A DNA stretch of 64,000 nt from Chaetorhynchus papuensis (taxonomy: Eukaryota; Chordata; Aves; Passeriformes; Rhipiduridae), in NCBI GenBank assembly GCA_013396525.1, contig VWYX01000774.1, forward strand, positions 341,975 to 405,974. The letters run 5' to 3'. Positions 13,416 to 25,400 of the stretch are shown piece by piece (within the stretch, counting starts at the first letter, position 1; each line of letters starts with the position of its first letter). The notes beneath the pieces were generated by a model. It searched no databases. It saw only the letters and a program-made list of their open reading frames with translations, and was not told the origin of the DNA. The translations under genes and the position numbers were made by a program.

Positions 13416-16400
13416 CTAAAAGAACGGATACAGTGGGATTAGCAAATGTTTAACTTGCATTGTTTCCAAACATAAGGAATTCTGAAATATTAGATAAAGC
13501 CTACATTATCATTTAAACATACAAACATGGAATCTGTTATGGTGCTTGTACCATTTAGCTTCAGAGAAGGCTCTGAACGTGCCATTAAAGTTCCCACACT
13601 ACTGACAATTTTTAGAGATGATCTTTCCATTATTCTAAGGATACCTTTGTTCAAGAGTGGAAATGCTTGGAAGGTAGGAACACTCAGATTCCTTTAGGCA
13701 GAAATTGAATCAAATCACTCACATTGCAAGAATGCTTTAACAACTAGATAAATGTAGAAAAGCATCAGCAGATTTTTGAAGGCAACTAATCCTCTAAGTT
13801 TTACTTAAAATGGATTTTCTTCATAGCTACTTTAAAAATGGCATGTTTTCCCATCCAGTTTTTGGTGAAAATATCCCCATTAACAAGTAACAAGAAATTA
13901 TGTTATGTACTTTGCAATTATCTTTTTCTGTATATTTGAAAACACATTTATTTTCTAATACATCTTTTGGTTTGGCTGGCTGGTTGTGTAACTCAAAAGG
14001 CAAGAATGATTTGTCTGTGGGAATGATTCCTGGAAGTCTAAAGAGACAGCTCCCAGTACTATGACAAGCAAGTATTGAGAACAATTTCCATGCAATCTTT
14101 CTAGCCTTACCCAAAAGATTAAGGACTGATTCAGACATGGATATATACAGGAAGTTTCTAGATGGTACAGCTGTTCTTGGCTTTGTTTGTTTGTTTTTAA
14201 GTAAGTCTTGGAAAAACAAAATCTACATCTATATGAAGTGTTTATAATTCAGAATAGTAACACAAAACATTTTTATAGTGAGGACGATCAATAACTTACT
14301 ATGGGACATGGTGGAATTTCTACTGCTTGAAGTCTTATACAGCAAAATGGTGTCTTTCTAGAAATATGTTTGGTCTTAACCACAAGACAGGAGTATGGTG
14401 CAATATAAAACTCTGCTGAGGTTAGGAAGGAGGCCAGTCTAGAGTACAATATATTCCTATGAACTTGAAATCACTAATATAGAAGTATTTTAAAAGCTTT
14501 ATTTTTTGTTTAATCAGAACTAAGCAGCAGTAAGCTCATGTTATCAATGCAAAAATTTATTGTCAGAATTCACAACTTTATGTATCTTATGGCAGGTAGA
14601 GGAGATGCACACCAATTCCATGCAACCTCAATGCATACCTACTGCCACTTTTTTACACTGTTGTCTGGAACCATTCTCAACAATGCAGACAGTGTGCAAG
14701 TGTACTGCATTTGATGCAAAAAGGTACAAGACTGCTTCACAACGTAACGATTTCCAACTGTATTTTTAAAGGAATTCCTCCTGTATCTAAACTTATCCCC
14801 ATAACCTGAGCTCCTTCCTCTAAAGCATTCAGTGCTTAGACAACTTTATTACCAGCTGCAAGGATACAAAATCAGCCATTACACAGAAGACACAATGGTG
14901 AAAAAAGGAGTATATCCAACTCAGGCCATTAGAAAAGGAAAGGGTGGAGGCTGTATCTCAGAAAACCAAAGCAGGCAGTATGTAACACTGTTAAAATAGG
15001 CTGCAGTAGCTAAAGGTGAACTCTGGCAGTGACACAAACAGGGCTCCCAGTAACACAGAAATAAAGGTCTTGGCAAAAAGCCTGAAGACCACTGGTTGGT
15101 TGTATAGAAAATGTACAAAAGATTACCTGAAGTACAGAAAACATTCTCATGTGTTCTCAAGCTGCAGGCACATGATACATTAAAATACACATGGCAAACT
15201 GAAGTCAACTTCAAATAGAAGAAAAAACCCACACAACATGACACAAACTCTTAAAACTTCTCAGCTCCATTAATTCCAAATTGTGGAGTTATTTTTATAC
15301 TGAAACTAAACCTGTAAGTCTAGACACTACATTTTAACAACATCAAACCAAAGCTTTAAAAATTTTAACCAGAACTGGTATAAAAACACTGGCTTAAGTC
15401 TGCAGGGATGATGTAGCAGTTGTGTCAAGTGAAGATGGAGGATGCAACCAGACTGTCCTGACTCTGTTAGACAACCTGCCACTTGTGATAATTTCCTGCA
15501 GTTTACTGAACTACCAGCTCTGCTAAGGCAATAGTCTGTATTATCACCTCATTACTTATTTCAGGTGTATTATTAAAAAAATCTGTCTGTTAAAGCAGTT
15601 AAACACCATTGACTGGAGTAAGTTAGGGAGCAAATACAACAGCAGTTTAAGCCAACAGGCCTGAAGGGGTGGTGGTAACCACCCAGAGAGGCAGGAAGAT
15701 CTTCAGGAAGGGGAGAAATGAGGTCCAATTGCATCTCAAGGGCTACTGACACTTACGGAGACAGTGAACATTGGTAATATGGAAAAGATGTCAGTAAGAA
15801 ATGAAAGAATGTCATTACAAAAATCTGCTTCTACTGAGCCAGCAATAGGAGTACACACACAATTTCTTCATAGAAGTCAATAATGACTCTAGTCTGTTGG
15901 GTTTTTAAATGAAAAAGTAACAGCTATCCAGAAAATTTCCTCCTACTGTTAAAGAGCGCTTTGAAATCAAGAATCAAATACATTGATCCTGGATGATGGC
16001 TCCAAAAGACTGAACACAAACTACCAAACTCAGTTGTGGGCTAAAATGGACAGACCTATAAATGCTCTACCAAAAATGTTACAGATTTCCATGCATAAAA
16101 TTCAGTGTTGAACCTACAGAACCTTTTTATTTTCTTCTTTCTTTTAGTTAGTATCTACTTACAGCCTATGCCAGGAACATGCCAAGTGTAGTTAAGGAAA
16201 GCAAGGCTAAAGAGAAATTGCCTCACAGGGCAGTATATTCATCCTTTTATCAACGGGGGTAGCAGGACTGATGCAAAAAGGCACAGAGCACTCCCTCTTC
16301 CTGCAGGGAACCCACTTCTTCCTGGCACAGAGAGGACTGAAACCCACGTTTCTCAAAACACAGAAACACACAATAAGTGGAGGGTGAGCCCAGGAGCTCG

Positions 16401-19400
16401 CTTCTGAAGTGGTTAGTAGCATTCCTTGGAAGAAAATTCACATATATGTGTCTATCCACATGGATCTCCTCCTGTTTAGGATGTGGAGATTCCAGTGTAA
16501 TTCTTGGCTTTGTGGTGTTCCAGCTAGCTGGGTAGGTGCTTAAAATTAGAAGGGATTATGATCCCCCAGGAGAAAGATCAGAATCTTTGTGTACCATTTG
16601 CCCCAGGGACAAATATAAATGCTGTAGATGTTGTGATAGAGAATGAAATATGAAAACACAGATCTGGTAGCTTAGTTTTAAAATTAAAGGGATTTAGGTC
16701 CTGATAAGCTTTAAAATAACAGAAATTGCTGTCAGATAATTATAACACCCTGTTCACTGAATTTTTTTCCTCTGTAAGAGTCATCGGTGCATTAACATTG
16801 AACTATGTTGTTGGGTAGAATGTTTTTCTCTGATTTTGTTATTGAACTTTTACAGTTTGAAAACCTGTACCTTGAGACTTTAACATGTAAACAGGCTTTC
16901 ATGAGATCTTTCATATGGTCCCTCCATGTTTCTGATTTTTTTTGTGTGAAGAGAGTGGGATGCCACAAACTTACAGTCTCTGTTTCTTTGCATGACCAAT
17001 CCATGTAAAACAGCTGGCTTATACAGGATTTTTACAAATTCTCACTTGTTTGAAATTACCCCATTTGCACCCTGATTTATTCGAATATCAGAGAGGGAGA
17101 AACCAAGTTCACAAATCATAGCAAAGGCTGAAGCCCATGGGTCCTGAGGACAGGCTGGTGCTCCAGCACCTGACATGGACAAGCTCTGGGAAGAGGGAGA
17201 CATCAACACAAGCAGGCAAGCACTTAACGTGTCTCTCCCAGAACCCACAGAAAGCTTACCAGTGAGACAGAGAATGCACTCTCTTTGCCTAGCAGTTGAA
17301 CTGCATCTCTGGCTAGCATTTTCTCTAAAGAGAAAACACTCAAAAAATGGAAAAGACCATAAAAACTGTTTCTAAATTATCCTGTTTTTCCTTATTTCTT
17401 CTTTTCTTTTTAGTGTTACCCTGGAAACATCCAGGACATACCATTTTTTAATTTAATGCTCTGTTTATGCATCTGTTGAACCACCAAAAAAGTACATAGA
17501 AAAAGTTACCAAGCATAAATGATTTCAAGTTTCCAGAATGCAATGTCCTGTAATTAGTCTAAAGAAGCAGAATTTTCAAATTATATATCTCTGAAAAAGG
17601 TTATCAATTTTCTCTCTAGGAGAGTGCTCTTTTAAGGTCCATGGGACAAAAAAGTTTGAGGGTGAGAAGCAAAGGTCTAGTTGAAAGAAATAAAACCAGC
17701 ACAAAGTTTTCTGAAGATGTGCTAAGTAAATCAGTTAATTTGGCTCCAACATAAACATTTTAACTAGCTCCAATTTACAGATTCATTTGACTTCAGTTTT
17801 TTACTGGGATTTAAAAGCAGATAGACAATTCCTTATACCTATACCAAAGGTATAACTAAAGTATTGTTATACACAAGCTGGTGTTTTAACTAAAATATAC
17901 CTTTAACTGGTAAAAAGTTTATTAATTTCCTCATTTGACTTTGATTGCAACTATATTGCCTTATACTTACTTTAAAATAATAGCTTGACTATGGTGTTAT
18001 TTTTCTTGCATTTATTTTAATATTCTAGAACATTCTAGTGAATCCCTATTTTTGAAAGAAAGAACATTTAAATCAGGAAGCCAATTCAGAACACTTTATG
18101 CCTCTATCAGTTTCAGGTAGTTCACTTGAAAACTTGCTAGCCTCATTCATCCTCTATATTTGAGAGTGTTTAGTTGTTTTCTCAGAGACAGTCACAGCTA
18201 CAGTATTATGTTGTTTTTGGTAAATCATGTTTTTAGTAAATCACACACCGATGCAATTCTCCTTTCTGTTATCACTATCTGCAGGGCTTATGTTTCTATT
18301 AAATCTGCTTTCTTTACTTCAGGGTAAAGCACTGGAAAACACCATTCCTTGTGAAGTGTACAATTAACCACATACTATTTCAGTGAGGCAAATTTATCTA
18401 CAAACCTCAAAGCCTATGAACTACCAGTTTGGAAACAGTTATATCTTGGGTAATAAAGTGTAACAGATACTGTATTAATATTATATGTTATTAAAAGGCA
18501 TTCTAACAGAACAGTTGTAACAACTTTTACCTCCTTAGAAAGCAAAGCAAAAAGCCATCATTGTCAGTAGTGTCTTCATATCCAAGAAGTGCTCATTTAT
18601 ATATTGATGATGTTTCCACAACACTTTTTGGCAGAGAGCCTCTCATGGCTGGACTTAGAGGTACTGGTGCATTTACAGCTAACTTGGGTAACTGCAGAGC
18701 TGCAGAGCTCTGGGCTTCTCATGCAGTTCAGACTGAATTCCTATTTATTCCTGCATCCTAACTCCAAGTGCAGTGATTTGCACCTCAGGCTTGGATCTGC
18801 TGTTGTAAATGTACTGTTTAAATAGAGGAACTACAGTAGTTTACCTCTACACTTTACTGCAGCATATGCAGTATGTCCAAATTGTTCCAGAAAAAAGTCA
18901 ATCCAGATAAACTATAATTTCCTGAAAGTGCAGTAACTGTGATAAACAAGGCCACAATCAACACTATGACTGTGGTCTAGACCTCCAAAGTTTCATGTAC
19001 ATCTACACAGTAAACAGAGCAACCTATAAAGTCAGCAAAGGCAATTTCCAATTTGATTATCCTGGAAAACTGCAAAAGGATTAACAGAACAGCCAAGGAA
19101 TCTATCTGAACTGAATCTGAGTGCCCAGGATGTGTCCTCAAAGCCCACTGACTCTGAATGTGATCAGAAAAAAGACTGCCAGTGCACAAAGAGAACATCA
19201 CTGAACTTTTTTCTTTCCTCTGGAGAAATCAAGACAGAATTGGATACTGCTTTTTATTAACTTTCAAACCACCAAAACTAGTTGGAAAAAGTTCAATTAA
19301 GTCTTTATCAGTGATGAGCCGTAACAACATCTAACTTCACTGGCAGATCATGCAGCCTGCAGCCTACAGCCAGGCATTTATTTTGAAAGCAGAAAAGACC

Positions 19401-22400
19401 AGGTCAATCAATAACCACTGACAGATACAGCAGAACCTTTTAAAGGTTACTTCTGATGTACTGTACTTTCAGATGAGTGAAATATTAAAGAAGTGTACCT
19501 TTATCTGATTTCACTGAAGTCAGCAAAGCAAGACAAGTCACAGCCTGAGAATTCAAATGTGTTGCTTACAAAAAATCTGATCTTGAAATTCTTTTATCTT
19601 AAGATTTAAGTGAAGGGAGCATTCCTAATATTCTTGATGATTAATAGCAAATAAAATCTCTTCTCACATTAAAATGTAGCCTTGCACAGCCTTGGAGGTC
19701 CAAAGGAGGCTACCAAGTTTCTAGCCCTAAAAGCAGACGAATAATCCTCACAACAGCATTCTTCAGACAGTTCACAACTATTGTTTTGTTTGTTTTAATA
19801 ATTTCTTGATAAAATGATTAGATTCCCTCACAACTACCAGAGTCTACAGTTCTACTATCATAGTCAGGATGCTTTAGTAGGATTTAAACCATTCATTTTC
19901 TGTATGAACTAGGACAGGTGCTGTAATTATAACACTGAAACCTGTAATCCAGCAAAAGCTGTATTAGACTACCTTTTTTATTGTCTCAGCCACAACCTTT
20001 TACATTCAGAATAATACAAAAAACATCCCCCCCCAACTTTTAAAGGAAAATAGTATTTTCCCGGAGTTAGGGGGGTTACATCAACTTGACCAAATCCAAA
20101 TCATCATTTGCAGTGGTGTGGGAAATGTGAAAAAAAAAAACCAACCCAACAATCCAGCAAAAAACCACAGATACAACAGGACCCAACATGAACTTCCTCC
20201 TGGCAGCTGCTTTTCGCATGCTGTGCTTGGCTGATGACCTAACACTTCATGTGACATGTGGGGACACAGCCCACAGCTGGGGGAGGGAAACTGCGGGTGG
20301 ACTAAGAGCTCACTCCTTCCAAGTAGGAGTCAGAACTGAGGCAGATTTACTAACAAGATACTGAGACCATTTCAGAACCTGCTGTCAATCCATCTCACAA
20401 TAATCACTCTCTGAAATGCACCCATCCTCCATCACTGCTGTAAAACCTCACAGGCCCTGTGATTCCTTTGTAAAACAGAACACTCCTATGTGTGAAGGAT
20501 TTTATTTATGTATGCTTTTTTTTCTCCCCATCTGTTTCTTCTCAGCAGTGTACCGTTTCCTAAAGATTGAACTATATTTACTTAGACTGTAATTTATACA
20601 TCTCTACTTCTAAGAAAAATGCCATGAATAAGAAACAGGTGAAATTTTAGAAGCAGAGAGTATGTGAAGTGGAACTGTTTCCAACTGCACAAACTAAGAA
20701 AAGAATAAAATAATCCAAAGTGTTTCAAAATAATGCTTTTCAAAGGCTTACTATTTAAAGTGAATTCTGGTGCAAAACCTGGCATTTGTCTCATTTATTA
20801 CCTAGGAAAGAAAAAGTATTACAGTGTGCTGAATGTCTAAACAACAGAGGTGAGAAGGTCAAGACTTGAAGTAGCTTGTGTCTGCTGCAGGTCTATAAAA
20901 GGACCAATCAAGTGGCCTTTGCTCCACTCTTGGTCAGACTTTACCCTTTCTGACCTGCAGCCCAAACTTAATCCGCAATAGTCCCTGACCACAGAGCTGG
21001 CGTACAGAGGGTCCCCCAAGTCCTATTTGTGAAGTATTTGGCAGAGTTTTGTTTATGACTTTATATTCCATAGAGTGTGTAAATCCAGTAAAAAATAGTT
21101 GCAAAATATCATGTAAGAGTTATAAATACTAATCCTCAGCAGATCAGCTTTGCACTTGCATGCCCTGGATGTGTCATTCTCTGCCATAACAGAAAATGTG
21201 ATGGTTGACCATAACACTGGGAACAAAATTCAAAGCAGCTCTGAGAAGTTTAAACTAAAGCTTTGCAGATATAGGCTCCTAGGTTCATGAGAGTAACCTA
21301 TATGCAGCCAGCCCCTTTCCCCTGCTGAAGTAAGTCAAAAAGTTGTCGGTTTTGCTGCCCTAGATAACTAACAGCAAAGCTGTCCTGGTGGAGCTGGCTG
21401 TAGGCACATGTCGTTAACAGAAGGCCATCTGGAATCCAGAAACTAGACCTCCCTGTGTTTTAATGTCCCCATGTGAACTTAATTTCTTAGCTGAGAAGTG
21501 ACAGCAGTTACGTTTTACAAAAATAAGGAAATTAAAAGAAAGAAATAAACTTCCTTAGTGGCTACAGCATCTGCCAAGGAAGAAAAAATGTTATGTCCAA
21601 GGCCTTAATGGAGTATGAGCATCCTGCTGCTGCACCACTGGCACCCAGGCACCAGCCTCAGCAGGATTCTCAGGGCAGCAGCATCCACCAATCCTTCTCT
21701 TAAAATGGGGCCACTAAATTGCTTGGTCACAGAGAAAGCAGATGAGGGCACCTGGCAGCATAGCTCAGGACCTAGAGCAAGGTGGAACCAACATCCCAGA
21801 ACCTGCTGCTAAGGTCTACTTCTGTTTTACATTAGGCAGTCACTGGATAAAAAGAGAAAAACAAGCAAGAGGGTAATTACTCTGAATTCTACTTCTAAAG
21901 CAAAAAACTTCACTTTCACACAATACAGTACTGCAACCTTAAAATCTTGTTCTGGATCTATATGGAAGATCCCTCAAAATGCTCTGTATATTGTCACATG
22001 ACCTCAGCTTAGCTCCACTGGCACGTTCTGGAACTGAACTTTAGAACTGTTAAAATATTTTGAGAAAATGAGACTAACCAATGAATTTCTTTGCTAATGA
22101 CAGAGAAGCAAAGAAGGTGGAAGTTCATCAATGATGTTCAACCTGTCTTAAGGTTTCTAAGAAACACTATGCTTTGAGAATAATTTTGTCAAGTGTATGA
22201 AAAAAGATATTAAGAGAAGTAGTAAAAGAAAGGAAGTGCTTGAAATGAAACAATTTTACTCACAGATGGAATCTTTTCAGCTTTGGAGAGCCCTTCTAAA
22301 TACCTCTGAGGGTTGTATGTTTTTTAACTGCTAATACTAAGTTATAAATCATTAATATTTGAGGGGTTTTTTTACTTAAGAGTCTTGCTATTTTTTTAAC

Positions 22401-25400
22401 CTTCAAAATTACTATTTTTTAAATGACACCTATGGCGAAAGAAGTTTTACCTAATTGCTTCTGGGGTTCTACTTCAGCTTTGTGCTCTTTTATTCATTCC
22501 TTAGCTTTTCACTTCTATAAGCTTGATTTATACTTGTCTTACTTAGCTATGTGTGAAAATACGTATGTATACACTTACCTACACATCTACTGAAACCTAA
22601 AGAAAAGTTCTTACGCACCCTTTATACAATTCCTGGAACATTTAACACTTACCAACACTCTATGTATGGAAATAAGCAGTAGCAGAAAACACCTCACAAC
22701 TGAAGTAGTTAAAAAAATACAACCATCTTGCCTATAAAGTTACTTGTACCTGGTGTGGATGGTCTCTCCAGCATATTCAAATGATGGTAAATGAAGGCTT
22801 GGCTGTCATGAACTGTGTCCATATCAATTTCCTCTTCCTCTTGAGAGTTTGAGAACTAAGATACCAGGAAAAAAAATAAGTAGATGCTAATAACTCATAA
22901 AAACATAATTAAATGGAATTTTAAATATTTTATTTTTGAGGTAAACTGGGGGTGAGAGGGAAAGGAAGTGATATCTACCACTGCAAAGGAATAAAAATTC
23001 AATAAAATTAAAAAGGGTCAGTGTGTTTCCTTCTTTCTAATTTACTGTGAAGCTGTGCGAACAAGAGCATTATCTGTCAACTTTAGTTCTTGCCAGCCAA
23101 TGAAGAATCAGATAGGAAATGATTTTGCCAAAGTAAGCATAACAACTGCTGTACACATACTCACAGCATGTCTTTTGTTTGAACACAGCTTCAAGGGAAG
23201 CCAGCAGACGCCACTGCTGTTATTCTGAACACCCTACACATTGTGCAAGTTGAATTTCCATTTCTTACTCTGATTTTGAGTTTGACTTTACTGTCTTCAT
23301 TCTTCTCTAGTATTTGCCCTGGCTCCAATGGAGACCCGAGTGGCATATCAGCCTTCCTCTTCACCCCCTGCTGATGACCAGAAATGCTGGATGCTGTTTC
23401 CTTAATAAGATGATCATCCTCCTGAAGCAGCATTAAAAGACCACAATTAGAAGATAGCAAGATCCATCTTTCAGAGAAAGAGACCTGATACCTGAAAAAT
23501 CTTCTGAGCAAAGTGGGTGATTTGAACAAAGTTTTCTCTGTAGTTCTGGCAAGCAGTACTTTCTAAAACCCTGTATGGATTTGTGCCAACCACTCCTACA
23601 AACATAGTTTCTCTTTACTTTACTTCTATCCCTGCTCCCTCTGCATATCTAGCATTGGCATCTTTTCTGTCGCTTCTCACAATCATGGTACTGTTGGTGT
23701 GCAACAACATTTGCTGCCTCTGAATAGCCTTTCTATAAATCTGTGCCTTGCAGACTCTCCTCAGGCCAAATCTCAGCTGAGAAACTGTGATAGCCTCTAT
23801 TCTACACATGGGATTTAGCTAAATCTTCTTTCAGTTTGTTTTAAAAGCTAAAACTTACTTTACTTAGTTCAAATCATAATGAGTACTTATAACTTCTTTT
23901 TCTTTATTTTACAACAATATTTATTAAAAAGAATAAAACTGTTTTGTAAATTACTGCTTAGATTATAAAAAGAACAAGGTCAAAGAAATATAAAAATAGG
24001 AGAGTCTCCTGAGTTATACAGTGATGAAAACAGGAGACAGGTGTTTCAACAAGTCCAATAGACAAAATTTAGAAGGGAAAATAAAGTATCCACAGAAGCA
24101 AACAATTAGAAGCTCACTAAAAACTAGATGAAAGGCATACATATAATAGATTCTCAAGGGCATATACTGCTCCCCTGAACTGCTCTTACTCTATCCTACA
24201 AAGAGCGCTCTAGCCCCATAAACTCTTGCCCTGAACAATTCAAGTTCCATTTTATGAAGTGGGTAACTTTTAACCATCCTCATCAGCTTTAGTGGCACTG
24301 GTCTATCAGTACTGATTTTAACATGTTTATGCTCTCAGAGCATAAAGAATCTTGTTGATCTGATAAAGTCTATCACCTGTTTATTCTTTTTTTCCCTCAG
24401 ATTCGTATATCCCTTTTTTTGTCCCTACCATTTTGTCCAAGGCATTGCTATTGTGAAACACTTCTGGATTGTCTGATATAAGAAGCAGTCTTTGTTTTAT
24501 GCTACTGGAAAATCAGTACCCTGAATTTTGGGGGAGTTACAATGAAAATGGTTACCTTAAGGTAAGGGGTAGGAAAATGAAGATGAGGAATAGGAGAAGA
24601 TACAAAGGATGAATTGCGAATTGAGGCTTATTCCAGTGCTATATTTCCTCACCAGTGCAAGCCAGTATGCTGCTAAATGAAGCAGCCGCATCCCCACACA
24701 GTTCTGTCCTGGAGTGCCACAAGCATTTTTACAACTGCGTGACAAAGTGGCTCAGGAAACTGAAATATCTGTTCATAAAAAGGTACTGTTCAACAAGATC
24801 CTCCCTGATCCAGCTCACTATGCAGCAACAAGTACTATGCTAGCACAAGAAAGAGGAAAGTTTAGGAAAAGAAGAGTTAAGAGGAAATCTTTTGATAGTC
24901 TGGCTCCAAAAAAAGTTTGGGTGTTCACTGAACTGCAGCCTAAAAACCTGCCAACAAAATGCTTCCTGGTATTTAATTCTAATGATTAGGTGCAGCAAAT
25001 TAAGACTTACTACATGCTCTGTAAATATTCAGGACTGGTCTAACAATATCTGACTCTACCAGCATTTTCTCCCCCTGCTGGAAAGGGTCTGCAGGGTACT
25101 GTTAATTAGTACTCTCAGTATACTTTTCAATAAAAACTATTTAGACATTAGCTATGGGACTGATAAAGTAACAGTAAACCATCCCATTCAAAAGGATGGA
25201 GAAAGTTTCAAACATGCTGATCCCATGGTCACATTCCCTTTCAGGATTTACTCCTGAACAGTTTCAATCAAATGCAGTTTTTGAAACTGTTAAGAAAAAT
25301 CACTCATTTCCATGTGTGTTGATTTTTTTCCCCTCATAACTAAATCTGTCCAACAAAAATACTTAGTCTTGAAGCAGTGGCAGTTATTCTTGAGGAAAGT

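Noticed and set aside
13827..14219. Minus-strand open frame of 130 codons in the last TAF2 intron
   Set aside because: Its composition is that of random AT-rich intron DNA. It shows no family motif and no splice-site pattern, and it lies in a known intron.
22264..22292. A 29-nt candidate exon on the minus strand encoding G-L-S-K, like the start of the missing human TAF2 segment
   Set aside because: Its acceptor context is weak, with AGs inside the tract. It ends in phase 0, which cannot join the terminal exon in frame without a further exon that I could not find.
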